Source of the DNA: Liquidambar formosana | Taxonomy: Eukaryota > Streptophyta > Magnoliopsida > Saxifragales > Altingiaceae | Assembly (NCBI GenBank): GCA_039720395.1 | Contig: JBBPBK010000145.1 | Location: 1 to 64,000, forward strand | Direction: 5' to 3' | DNA length: 64,000 nucleotides | Shown: positions 34,041 to 45,950 of the stretch, piece by piece | Layout: the number at the start of each line of letters is the position of its first letter | Numbering within the stretch: position 1 is the stretch's first letter | The notes under the pieces: model-generated | Told to the model about the DNA's origin: nothing | The model's input: the letters and a program-made list of their open reading frames with translations, nothing else | The model's database searches: none | Translations under genes and position numbers: made by a program

Positions 34041-37000
34041 CATAGCCACATCATGCAGCTCTGAACTTCTGCAGTGCTCAAGGAGCTAAACCCTCAATCG
34101 AAGACAGTTGAGACAATATTTTTATTTCTCAAAATCAAAACTAACACCCCTTCTATGCCTTCTCCAAATCAATAAGATCATGTGCACTGTCCTTAATTTC
34201 TATCTACATATTTCCATCAGCCCTCCAATTTAAAAAGGCCAAGGTTTGAAGCAACTTTACCTTTTTTTAACGAGAAACAAGTATATATTAATCAAATAAA
34301 GAACTAAAGATAACCTAGAATGAAGAAATTTCCTTTGGTAATCAAAACCCAAAATTAGTAGTCAATCGTTTAAAAAACAAACAGATGCCAACAATCTATA
34401 CAAGCCATAGAGTTATACATATACAAAAAACACCCACAAGACAGCACAGCGGTATAGAGGAAAAATTCCCCATAAAAGAATGAAGGATATAACCACCCCT
34501 TTTAGCCACCTCATCTGCCTCCCCATTAGCTGTCTCCCCAAAAGAAACCAACTTGACATACAAAAATGTACCACAATTCCATAACTGGTCATAAGAAATG
34601 CTAGATTCTGTGATGGTTGCTTAAAACTGAGTATGTAACCTGGTGCTTTGGTACTTAACCATACTCCTTTGTCTATAAATATCCAGGCTAGCGGTGTAGC
34701 GCTATAAGCTCTCCATTCTTCAGAACATGGGAATTTATAATTAAGTAAACAGATTGTAAGATGAACAATTACTAGTACACACACAAAAAGCAACAAACCA
34801 TAAGAATCCATAATGATCCAAGTGGTTATCAAGATGAAATGTTCAAAGTTCATAGTTAACCAATAAAGTACATATTTTCTTTGAAACGCAAAAGAAGCGA
34901 GCAGAAAAGAAAATGAAATAGATATGGATGTGGCCGAGGGACATAAAATCAGTTGACCATTGTATATGTGGCCAACTCACCAAAATATTAGCATATACTA
35001 TGTGGCATTTTGTCACTTCTTGCCTACTTTAGCAACACACCCATCAAGAGATTGCAACAGAGATCTACTCACATTCAAAGTTTAGTATTTCAATTTAGAG
35101 CTATGTGAATTTCCATCAAACAGAGATCTCTATTAAGCATACTTAACGAGTTTGAATGGAGAGAATGTTCTACAAGCCATTTCACCTTCATTTCAACTAG
35201 TCCTGCATGAAAAAATTTATTCTGAAATTGAAGCTGAAGCTCACTCTGACATTGCATAACCCATATCTTTCATCGGTAAGAAAATCATCTCTTTTCATTC
35301 ACTTGGCTATATTGTGTGTTATTCTAATTTTATGGTGTGAACAGCATAAAAACTTCACAATTCACATCATATATAAAATGCCATTATATTGGTTCAGCCT
35401 TCTCTTCAAGTTGGTCTGTAAGTGTTACTAAAATCATACAAAAGCATCAATATGTAACAAGCATGATAATTGTTTTACACATTTTCCTTTAATCTGTTAC
35501 TAGAGAAGAGCATCCAGTTTTTCATTCCATTATGCTAGCTTATCAGACTTGAATAGCTAAGTCAAATGGAATTGGAACCCAGATGTCACATCTTCTCCAT
35601 TAAGAGGATGGTTTCGATCAACTCCTCCCAAGCGCTCGATAGGAAAAAGGGAATGTATGACCATAAAGACTCATTGAGCGCACAGACTCATTTTTTATGG
35701 AATAGCCACATAGTCTATCTTCTTCTCCTTTTTTTTTTTTTTTATTTATTTTTTTTCCCCCCTGTTATGTCTTCCTAACTCCAAGTGACTTTCCTAGCAC
35801 AGCGGGAAAAAAACATGCCCATGACTTTACCAGTAATGCATTCTTAATAAAATATTAAGGAGTAATACACGTGGAAGGTTGAAATTTCCAAAATTTTGAC
35901 CTTAAGGGAAGCCTCATTGGGGGAGTCTCCTATAATTCTCCTCTAAACATGTATATTTATTTTTTAGAGAGGGATAGAGAGAGCATTTTTGAAATAGAGC
36001 AAACGACGACAAAGGCAATATTGTCACCTTTTCCATGTTTCATCATCTGCCAAAATTTATATAATGCAATCTCCTCCATGTTTTCAATCCAAGCAGATTT
36101 TTTTTTGTTTAAATCAACATTTGGTAGGTTGTGCAGGTCTACTTCGTATTTGTACCTTAGTTAAAGGACAAATGAAAGAGGTCCAAAAGGCTTTGGCTCA
36201 CCACTGAATAGATTCTTGATGACCCCATCCCACTTCCCCCAAAATAATTGGGTCATTAACCCTTTTGAGTCCTTTCACTACACTAAGTTTGCTGTTCCGT
36301 GTAAGCAAACATTTTCAAACATTTTAGATGTGGCAATATCGCCACCCTAAAAATCAAATTTTGTTAAAACTTTTAGACTAAATTGGGACACTTTCAGCCT
36401 AGGTGTCAAGTACTCCAAAGAAATTTTATTTAGTTTACGTATTTGATTAAAACTAAATCTAAAATATAAAATAGTTAAAAAAATTTAATTAACTATTATG
36501 TGTTAACTATGTTAAATACGTAAACTCCATATAGGATGCTAAGTATTCACGCACATGACAGCACGTTATTATTTTATTAAGTGAATTCAATTAGTTTGAC
36601 AACATTTGGGAAAGGAACCATATAGGTTCATAGCCAACGAAAGTTTAGGTATTAAAGTACATAAATAAATATATAGTTTGAGTAACACATTGGGAATCTT
36701 TTCAGAATACTAAAATGATTTTTAGCCTAAGGTTTAACCCAACCCCAATTCTAATGCCTAGTTTGGTTGCTGAAAAAGTTGATGAGGAAAACGAAAGGGA
36801 ATAGAAATTAAAACCTGATGTAAAATCACAATGTCAATGGCTCTCTCAAAAGAGAATCTCAAAGTCCTAGAACCTTCCAACAACACAAAAACACATCAAA
36901 TAGTTCATATCCTTCCCTTTACTTCAAAACATTATCCCCCCACCAAAAGCAAACTGACAATTTTGAGGTTACCCTAATTAAGTCATTTCAAATTGGCAAT

Positions 37001-37860
37001 CTCTCTCTTAACAAGACAATGGATTGAACCAAAGCATGTGCCAATTAAGATGGTGAGACAGTGACCCTGCAACCACTCTTTCCTCATGGTAGAATTTTAT
37101 TGACTACTCGAATGGAATTAGGAAATTTCATGAGGACACTATGCGAAAGTGATTAAGTTTTTATATTTCGACCATCGATAGAATATATCATTATTCTTCA
37201 ACAGTTTATTAAAAAATTCTCTTATCATGGACATAAGTTGAGAGAGAGGTTTAAGGACACAATAAATATAATTCAATAAAATGCTTCTTTTCTTAATCTT
37301 CAAAGCATTAACCATTTCGAAAACATTAAAATATTACCTCTCAATTGGATAGAACATATAGTACTTAGGTTGCTTTGCTTGTATCAGATAATGCATTAGC
37401 AAGTTGGGATTCCAAACTCTCTAATTGCTGAAAAAGAAAGCATACACAAGAAGGAAGCTAAGTCAAATAGTGAAACATAACAGCAGGAATAAAAACATGA
37501 CAGATCAGCTATTAAATCTTGCCTTTTTTCTTCTGCAGCTTGTACTAACCCTGGCATGTCTTCCAACATGAAGTCAATAAGCAAATTAACATACACAAAA
37601 AAACAACATGTGAATAGATCACCTGACAACCCTTTTTTTAATTAAAAAATTAAGGCTTATAATCAAGATCGAATCCACACAAATATTGTATATCACTACT
37701 AAAGCTTAAACATAAATTCAAAAGCTAGGACAATTTTGATAGTATCTACCTTTATATATTACAAATTAAACTACATAATGGTCAACATAACAATACTTAT
37801 ATATTCCCAAGCTCCCATGTATCCAAAAAACCCAAAAACACATTTACATGTTCAAAACAA
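34041..37860. other. Harbinger interior without a supported gene
   Basis: Nearly 3.8 kb of AT-rich DNA. Short readings (34413-34853 minus, 35207-35431 plus) are hydrophobic and match nothing I know. An exon-like pair at 37550-37500 and 37427-37365 (minus) has acceptor sites but incompatible phases. I support no gene here. Confidence 0.4.
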
Positions 37861-37886
37861 AGTAAACTACATAATGGTCAAGTACA

Positions 37887-39443
37887 TCACATAGGTGCAC
37901 TAGAAGGACCAGCATCGTCATCCCATGGTTTCTTGCTTCCCGATGGTGGTGGAGGGCGGTATTCCTTGGGAAATACGGGTGCGAAAGTAGTCTGATATGG
38001 CCTCGCCTGTGGCGCGGGGGCCCGTGGGGCTGCATGGGCTGGTGGAGCTCTACCTCTACCATGCCATGTTTCAAATGCTTGACTCATCACCCGAGCAGCA
38101 TTGTAAACCTCCCCTCCATAAAAGTTCATGAGATGCACATCTTCTGCCACAGTAGCCAAATTCATCGCCATACCCATCACCCGATTCTCTACACTCAACA
38201 CCCGACCATTCATACTCGACACTCGATCCTCCAACACACCCAACCGACCATTAACATCAGCTAACCCTTTCTCAACTACCTTTCCAACACTTGATATAGC
38301 ATCCATAAGTGCTTGAAATCCGGGTGCATGTTGGTGCTCAGTTGATGAATGAATTGGGAGATCATGGGATGGAGTCCGTGCTTCATCACTGATTTGAGCA
38401 GCTGCTGAATGGTCTATAGGTGGGGCTGTTTGTGTAGCATCTGCTGGATCGTTCGGTTCATCTTCAACGCCGGCAACCACCCATTCATTGTTGGCGTCCA
38501 ACGCAAAACCCATACGTTTCAATGTGGCCGCGGTATATATATCCGTTGGCCTTGGAACGATCACATCTTCCTCATGGTCAAGTGGCACATTGAAATGCTC
38601 AAATATTGCTGTGAGCATCATCCCATATGGTAGCACTCCCTTCCTTTCCGCGCAATACGACATGTGGTGTATAATTAGCCATGCAAGATCAATTCTCTTG
38701 CCATGCATTATGCACCACATAATAAAAACATCAAAATAACCCACATGTCCCATACTGCCTACGCGCGGGAGTATACAATAAGAGATGATGTTATGCAATA
38801 TTCTTGCCTCCACAGTCAACTCACAGTACTTAGGTGGCTTCCTTGTACTTATGTTATTTGACAAGCACATCTCTCGAATTGCATTTTCCTTGGCAAATTC
38901 AGGAAACTCAGGCCAATTATGGGTGTGGAATGCTTTGAAAGTATCAAACTGGGGTACCCCAAGAAGATGGTTCAATGTGGTGCAATTTAAAGAAATATGT
39001 ATACCATTTACGTATGATGTGACTTCCTTAGTGTTGTCATTGAAATTCAAGTGCGCATAAAAACAACGTACCAATCGAGGGTACATGACATTATGTCGGT
39101 TGAGAAAATCAAACCACCCAATGCCGCGAAACAACGTCCCGATCCTAAACCCATTGTTGGTGAAGAAATTGAAGTCAACACATCTCCCAAATTGAATGCT
39201 TCGATCTTTGAAGAACAAATTATACCTGCGCCGCATTTCATCATTGAAGAACAAAGCCGCATCACTCGAATTCTGCACAGATGTGGGTTTGCTCTTCTTC
39301 TGTTTTGAACCCGGTGGTTGTGGTTGACTGCGTTTCTCTTGTGCATCTCCTTCAACCCTTTGTTTCCCTTTATCTTTGTTACTTCTACTCCCCGACGCGG
39401 CGTCCATCGAAGCTTGAAGTAATTTCTCACTTCGTCGAGTCAT
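37887..39443 (-). CDS. 518-residue 'putative plant transposon protein' domain ORF
   Basis: One uninterrupted frame from ATG 39443 to the stop at 37887. The N-terminus (1-60) is basic and Lys/Gln/Ser-rich. Residues about 65-330 resemble the domain found in plant transposon ORFs annotated as putative plant transposon protein (Transposase_32 family): RGIGWFDFLNRHNVMYPRLV, FYAHLNFNDNTKEVTSYVNG, LNHLLGVPQFDTF, LPYGMMLTAIFEHFNVPL. Residues about 380-450 are coiled coil, and the tail is Pro/Ala-rich and ends near a basic patch. Despite the name no catalytic triad is evident and the family's role is unknown. It lies between the two inverted repeat clusters of the Harbinger, upstream of a G-rich minisatellite. 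It may mark an older element nested inside. Confidence 0.75.
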   Translation of the reverse strand: MTRRSEKLLQASMDAASGSRSNKDKGKQRVEGDAQEKRSQPQPPGSKQKKSKPTSVQNSSDAALFFNDEMRRRYNLFFKDRSIQFGRCVDFNFFTNNGFRIGTLFRGIGWFDFLNRHNVMYPRLVRCFYAHLNFNDNTKEVTSYVNGIHISLNCTTLNHLLGVPQFDTFKAFHTHNWPEFPEFAKENAIREMCLSNNISTRKPPKYCELTVEARILHNIISYCILPRVGSMGHVGYFDVFIMWCIMHGKRIDLAWLIIHHMSYCAERKGVLPYGMMLTAIFEHFNVPLDHEEDVIVPRPTDIYTAATLKRMGFALDANNEWVVAGVEDEPNDPADATQTAPPIDHSAAAQISDEARTPSHDLPIHSSTEHQHAPGFQALMDAISSVGKVVEKGLADVNGRLGVLEDRVSSMNGRVLSVENRVMGMAMNLATVAEDVHLMNFYGGEVYNAARVMSQAFETWHGRGRAPPAHAAPRAPAPQARPYQTTFAPVFPKEYRPPPPSGSKKPWDDDAGPSSAPM

Positions 39444-39589
39444 TGAAGATGATCCACCGTTAGATGATGCTTTGGATAAGGGTCCTATAGGGGCGATGGG
39501 GGTTGTGGTACAACCTGCTATGGATGGGTACGAAAGGGGGATTGATGTGTTGATGGGGTCGGTGATGGGGAGATGAGTCTTATAAGAAG

Positions 39590-39900
39590 TGTGGCGGGGT
39601 GAGGGGGAGGGAGGTGACGGTAGGTAGAAGTGGGGGAGAGAGGCGACGGTAGGGGGAAGTGGGGGAGGGAGTCGACGGGATGGGGAACTGGGAGAGGGAG
39701 GCGACGGTAAGGGGAACTGGGAGAGGGAAGCGACGGTATGGGGAAGTGGGGGATGGAGGCGACGATAGGGGGAACGGGGGAGGGAGGCGACGGTAGGGGG
39801 AACTGGGAGAGGGAGGCGACAGTATGGGGAAGTGGGGGATGGAGGCGACGATAGGGGGAACGGGGGAGGGAGGCGACGGTAGGGGGAACGATGGGTGTGA
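39590..39900. repeat. G-rich minisatellite, about 40-bp unit
   Basis: Units such as GGGAGAGGGAGGCGACGGTA and GGGGGAACGGGGGAGGGAGG recur about eight times. Pro/Ser-rich readings on the minus strand are by-products. It lies just upstream of the 518-codon ORF. Its G-runs could form quadruplexes on the plus strand. Confidence 0.8.
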
Positions 39901-40169
39901 AGGATGGGGGATGAATGTGGGGTTTGTGGGATGGGGAATATGTAGAGGTTGTATGTTTATAACGTGTTGGGTTATGTGTAAATAAGTTGTTGCAGAACCC
40001 GCGAAATACCAAATTAAAAAATTCCTATTTAACGTGTGACCCAAATCTTTTATAAATGCTTCTTTAATGTGATCTGGGTATTTAATCGACTATTTTATAG
40101 TTATAGTTGACTAATTTTTATGTTTTCGGATTTTATATTCCAACCGAGTTCACTAATTTTCTTTTTTTT

Positions 40170-41240
40170 TACATGATATAACCCACTGCCACGCAAAATA
40201 GCCAACTAACAGTGGGTATAGTTGGCTAAATTTTTTTTCCCCACCATATAAACCACTGTCACGCAAAATAGATAACTAAAAGTGCGAATAGTTGGCTAAA
40301 ATTTTTTTCCCCATCATACAACCTACTGCCACGCAAAATAGCCAACTAAAACTGAGAATAGTTGGCTATTTATTTTTTTCCCCATTTAAAACCCACTGGT
40401 AGGCAAAATAGCCAACTACAAATGTGTATAGTTGGCTAAATTTTTTTTCCCCATCATCTAACCCACTGGCAGGCAAAATAGCCAACTACAAATATGTATA
40501 GTTGGCTATATTTTTTTCCCCATCATATAACCTACTGGCAGGCAAAATAGCCAACTACAATTGTGTATAGGTGGCTAAAATTTTTTTCCCCATCATATAA
40601 CCCACTGGCAGGCAAAATAGCCAACTAAAAATATGTATAGTTGGCTAAAATTTTTTTCCCCATATATAACCCACTGGCAGGCAAAACAGCCAACTAAAAA
40701 TGTGTATAGTTGGCTAAAAATTTTTTCCCCATTCAATAACCCACTGGCAGGAAAAATAGCCAACTAAATATGTGTGTAGTTGGCTAAATTTTTTTTTTCC
40801 CATATTATATAACCCACTGCCACGCCAAATAGCAAACTAAATGTGGGAATAGTTGCCTAAATTTTTTTTGCCACGTCCAATAACCCACTGGGAGGCAAAA
40901 TAGCCAACAAAAAATGTGTATAGTTGGCTATATATCATTTTCCCCATGCTATAGCCCACTGACACGCAAAATAGGCAACTACAAGTGGGTATAGTTGGGT
41001 ATTTTTTTTCCCCACCATACAAACCACCCACTGCCAACCAAAATAGCCAAGTAATAGTGGGTATAGGTGGCTAAATTTTTTTTTTTTTGCACATCATATA
41101 ACCCACTGCTGTGGAAAATAGGCAAGTAATAGTGGGTGTAGTTGGCTAAATTTTTTTCCTTTTCACCTGATATAATCCACTGCCATGCAATAATGGTCAT
41201 TAGTAGAAGGTGTTATCCGCTATTTCAACACCTGCCATTA
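40170..41240. repeat. Tandem repeat cluster 2, about 70-bp unit, at least 14 units, inverted relative to cluster 1
   Basis: The consensus pieces are CCCACTG.CA.GCAAAATAGCC, AACTA(C/A)AA.TGTGTATAG, TTGGCTA and a T8-C4 tract followed by CAT.ATATAA. Each unit holds the dyad GCCAACTA..TAGTTGGC. Degenerate units continue to about 41540 (GTAGTTGGCTACTTGAGT). The cluster sits beside the SANT-like gene. Confidence 0.85.
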
Positions 41241-41662
41241 TACAACTCTCTGCCCTACAAATATAGCCACTTAGAATTGAGTGTAGTTGAGTGTAAATTT
41301 GTACAAGTACCAACATATCCAAAATACATAAACTCCAACATATCCGATAAATATACAAAACATATCCAACTACCCATAAATTATGTAGTTGGCTACTTGA
41401 GTGTTAAATCTGTAGAAGTTCCAACATATCCAAAACACATATTGGACAGACATATCCGAGAAATATAGAAAACATATCCAAATTGGTGATTGCCTTTTTG
41501 TAGTTGGCTACTTGAGTCTAAAGCTATAGAACTTCCTAAATATCTAGAAGACATGTCCAATAAATATACAAAAAATATTACATGTTTAATTGCAAACATG
41601 ACAAAAAATTCCATCAACTACCTCCACAAAATGAAGCTTCACAAGTAATACCACATAATAAC

Positions 41663-42662
41663 TCAATTAGTCGGGTTACGTCCTTTAAGCAGCTCAGACA
41701 CCATTTCCTTCCGCTTATCATCGGGTAGAGACAAGAACACATTGGACATATATAAGTCCTTACTAATGTCTTTTCCAACCTTAAGTACGTCCAGCAAACT
41801 CAATCCTTCAATTTTCTGAACCTCCTCAGAAATCTGTTTGGTCAGAATACTCTCCTCGCTAATGGCATTGCCTATCTTCTCAAGATAGACCATGGTTCCG
41901 TCAACTAGTGTCTTCATAGATGTTGACACATCCATCATTGTCCGTGTCCACACATCGCTGCTCTTACGCTTTCCTAGCGACATCCCCGACTGTGATGGTT
42001 GGGGTTGAGTACTAGACACCTCAATGCCCTCAAGACCATCTTCAAACTGAGTAGTCCCATTGAAATCATTAGCAGCACCTGCCTCTATTGCCTCCTCCTC
42101 TGCAGCCGGGGTTGTAGCGCCCAAACCATTTGCGCGGTCCTTCCCAAAAATCTCTATCAATGTGTCATAATGAGGGAAAGGCTTACGAAATAAACCTTTT
42201 GCAGCAGGATGAGTCTACATATGTTACATATTATCAATTAGGATGTAATTAAATAAATTTATAAACCTATAAATGTACACACACATAGAGCATTACCTTG
42301 ACCCATGTATCGTACACTATCTTTTCAGCTTCTACCATCTTGTCTACGTCATTCCATGAGAATCCACTACCCGATTGGAACATATCAGCAATTGCCATTG
42401 CTCGTTTCTTTAGAGTCTTGACCCTAGATTCAATGTGGGGACAAGCTCTAAGACCAGCAGCCGGAATCTTTGTGGCCAACATCTTTTCAAGTTGAACCAA
42501 GTAACCGGATTTGAAGCCGGTATCACACTTCCACGTACCCATTGTGTAGAGTTCATACAAACTCTCTACTAATTTTGCATCCTCACTGGGTGTCCACTGA
42601 TGCTTTCCAACGCGAGGTGCTGTACTGGCTGTAGAATCCTTATCCACACTTGTAGTTGCCAT
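41663..42662 (-). CDS. Harbinger SANT/Myb-like DNA-binding partner protein (two exons)
   Basis: Exon 1 is 42662-42297 (122 codons, ends DTWVK before GTAATG). Exon 2 is 42214-41663 (starts THPAAKGLFRKPFPHYDTL after ..TAG). The product is 305 residues. The trihelix/SANT-like domain spans residues about 18-120: W at HQWTPSEDAKLVESLYEL, then SGYLVQLEKMLA, IESRVKTLKKR and FSWNDVDKMV. The FPHYDTLIEIFGKDRANG block following it is typical of this family. The C-terminal half has a basic GKRKSSD patch and a helical tail. In PIF/Harbinger elements this protein binds terminal repeats and brings in the transposase. It is divergently arranged from nothing and lies 280 bp downstream of the transposase gene on the same strand. 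No stop or frameshift. Confidence 0.88.
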
Positions 42663-42939
42663 CCTATATATATGTGCAATACGAAATAGAGCATATGCAT
42701 TGCAATTATTATATAGTCACATAATAAATGAAACAACTAAACATCATGCCTAGATTATGCAGTCTAATAACATGCATACCTGATGTAAAATCATATAAAA
42801 TTTGCACATACTAAAATTCTCAATTACATAACACCAATTAATAAATGAGTTATAGTACACATAAGTTCACATCCAACCCTAAAAAGTATAATTGTCCAAT
42901 AACAAATAAAATAAAAAACAACTCGGTTACAAGTCTAAA

Positions 42940-44394
42940 TTATGCATTTCTTGATGCTCGCCACTCATTGAACATTTCAATCGCCATTGTATCCCGCCAC
43001 GTTTGCCATTGGTCCGATGCATCAACGTATTCAAGTGGCTCCCCTTGTGGGCGAATAAAATTTTCAGTAAAAGGGAGCTCTCTGAATGGGTCTGTCGGCA
43101 TCTCTCTGGTGATATGGTTGTGTAAGAGAACACAGGCAAGAATGATCCGGTTATGGGTTTGCACGGGATAAAATGAAGGACTCCTTAGAATAGCCCACCT
43201 CCGCTTAAGAAGCCCAAAGCATCTTTCTATAACATTCCTAGCACTTGAATGTTTCATGTTGAAAAACTCTTGGGGAGTGGTAGGTTGGTAACCGGTCCTC
43301 CAATCATTCAAGTGATACCGCTGCCCTCTATATGGGGCAAGAAATCCCTCTCCATTGGGATATCCAGCATCAACAAGATAATAAAAACCTAATAACAAAA
43401 AAAAAAAAAATTAAAGTCTATTAGGATTTTTATATAGTAAGTTATGAACTTAATTGTTTATATTCCAAAATCGAATATAACGTACCACGAGGGACCTTAA
43501 GACCATGTCTTCTACTAACAGCATCTCGTAGTACCCGAGAATCAGTTGCAGAACCTTCCCACCCTGGTAGAACAAAAGTGAATTGCATGTCTTGGGAGCA
43601 TACTCCCAAAACATTTGTTGCAATATCATTTTTTCTTGTTCGGTACCGAGGTTTGTCAACCTCAGGCACATTTATTCTAATGTAGGTCCCATCTAAAGCT
43701 CCCAAACAGTTCTACAATAGAAGGGTAAAAAAAATGTCGAATAAAAACCCAAGTAAAATAACAATTACTACCAAGGTTAATAGTAATTAACATATATTGT
43801 ATTGTTCAAATAGGCTTGTTTAAATGAAATTATTTCTTTAAAATAGATAAATTTTAGTGTTGCTTCTATATATACCTTAAACCATTTCCACTTTGGATCA
43901 GTTGAGGTCTCTGTGACAGCTTCTGGTTGTTTGAGCAAGTGACTTTGCAACCGGATAACTCCCTTCAAAACTTCATTGAAATGTCTACTTATTGTCTCAC
44001 CGGAACGCATGAATCTATTAATTATCACTCTATTCTTCACATGGTGAGCAAGAATGTGGACAAATAATGCAGTTATCTCTTCCACTGTTACGTGTCTAGT
44101 GTCTTTTAACTTCCCTATGGTGCGAAGCATACCGCACAACTTGAAAAATGTATACCTATTCATACGTAGTTGACTTATGCACGTTGTGTCATTGTGAAAT
44201 ATGATATTATGAAGGTTCAACATCCGAGCGTCATGTGTAAAGTAAGATTGGGACTTCAATACATGGTCTTCATAATGTTTACCAAGGAGTAAGTATAACC
44301 AGACATGGAATAAGGAAATAACATTCAGTAGGGAGCGAATACTTTCCAGGATAGACCTAATTTCTTTCTTCTTCGACACCATCAGTCTAGCCAT
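42940..44394 (-). CDS. PIF/Harbinger transposase (HARBI1-like nuclease), three exons, DD47E
   Basis: Exons: 44394-43876 (173 codons), 43711-43486 and 43388-42940. Introns begin GT and end AG, and phases match (0, then 1). The product is 397 residues, the normal length for the family. Catalytic residues are D180 ([11 protein letters not shown]), D255 (YYLVDAGYP) and E303 ([16 protein letters not shown]), giving the DD47E spacing of PIF. The N-terminal part has the family's helix-turn-helix region ([30 protein letters not shown]). All visible features are intact. Together with the SANT-like partner this suggests an element recently capable of movement. Confidence 0.9.
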
Positions 44395-45950
44395 ATCTGT
44401 ATATCAATCACTGAGACACACGGTGGATAAACACGGTGTCACTAAATAATCCTTAGTAAAAGTATATATCTTTGAAAGTATATATATTTGAACCTAATCG
44501 ATACAATCATTTAATAACCGTATCATTTAAGTAATTACATGGCACTGAATATACCATATCTGTTTACATTAGATGTGTACAAGGGCTAAATACATAATAT
44601 AGAAGGTGGCATAAACCAAAATGAAAAATCCCTCCCCAAAATGTGCCATAAGCACGACAAACAGGAAACCAAAACACGTCGATGATAGTAAGAATATTGT
44701 CTAATTCAATCAAATATATCACATGAATTTAATTTGTGGAGTTTCATTTTAGGGGTTTTTCATTGGGTTATATGAATTCATATATGTGATAATTATCTGG
44801 TTGTTAGTTGGCTTCTTTCCTTTTTAATTTTTAATGTTTTCCCCAAAAAAATTTAGAATGGAAACTACTTTTTATTCATTACGTTGGGATTTGTTTATAT
44901 AATTGGAACTAATTGTCTGGTACTATATGTTGCTTTAGATAATTGAGATAGTCAATTTGTTTAAAATACATTTCTTTCATTATTTGCTCGCCCTTTACGT
45001 CTCAAAAATTTTCATTGTAATTGCAGATGCATATTCTACCCCCATGAACTCATTAGACATAAAAATAATTCAATCGTTTTTTTCTATATATATGTATTGT
45101 TCATTTTAACCTTCAATCGTTTCATTGTAATTTTTCATTTTTCTATATATATGTATTTATTTATTATTATTTTTGAGTAACCTTAATATTTTGTGTAAAC
45201 GTTGTGCTCAAAATTACCCCTTTAAAAGTAATTTTCACAATTTTAATGTTTGAGAGGGGTGATACTTCAATATTTTTAGATTTTTAGCTAATCAAAAAGG
45301 CCTTGGTGCTTAGGAGTTGAGCTATCTATCATGTTGAATTATTTATTCTGAATTTTTCACTTAAAATAGTATTGGATTCATACATGAATTCTCTTATATT
45401 TCTTTATTCTTATTTTTCCCTAGATAACCTAACCAAACACAAGATAACTTTCTTTTTTTTTTTTCCTTTTTTTTTTTCGTTACATTTTTTTCCCCTTCTT
45501 TTTTCATTCCCTTGAAATTTCCGCGAACCAAATAGAGCCTTAATGAATAATAATTTTGAGGTTTTCAGATTCATATTGTAACACCCTGAACTAATTTGAG
45601 GGTAAACAATAATTCACGTATTTTAGTTTTTTGTCACTATGGTAATGTAAATATCTTCTATGAAATAATTCAATGGAACTTTATATCACAAGTATGTAGC
45701 TATTTTCTAACAATTGTAAGTTTTAACAACATGCCTTTAACCTAAAATTCATGGAAGTAAAAGTCAAAAAAACTATAAAATAACAAATATTAAAAATACT
45801 CAGTAATCAGGAGTGTTAAAACTATCAATGGTACATGGCTTATTTGTAAATATAAAAATCAAATGAACATGCGAAAATGACAAATGTAGCATCTAGCAAA
45901 TGAAAAATAACTACTCACATATAATGACCTTATAAGTAGTTGTTAATAAT
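44395..45950. other. Harbinger interior between transposase and right repeat field
   Basis: About 1.5 kb of AT-rich DNA with T-runs (45450-45480). It probably holds the transposase promoter. No gene or clear repeat is seen. Confidence 0.4.

Noticed and set aside
34413..34853. 146-residue hydrophobic frame on the minus strand
   Set aside because: It begins with an apparent membrane segment and a short resemblance to retroelement-derived RNase H-type peptides in one frame, but too little to support a gene.
37365..37550. Exon-like pair on the minus strand (AAEEKRQDLIADL and QLESLESQLANALSDTSKAT)
   Set aside because: Acceptor sites look good, but joining the two at the only plausible donor gives incompatible phase and a stop. 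It may be a decayed captured gene fragment, not supported as a gene.
39518..40044. Pro/Ser-rich open frames on the minus strand
   Set aside because: By-products of the G-rich minisatellite; two overlapping frames are open for the same reason.
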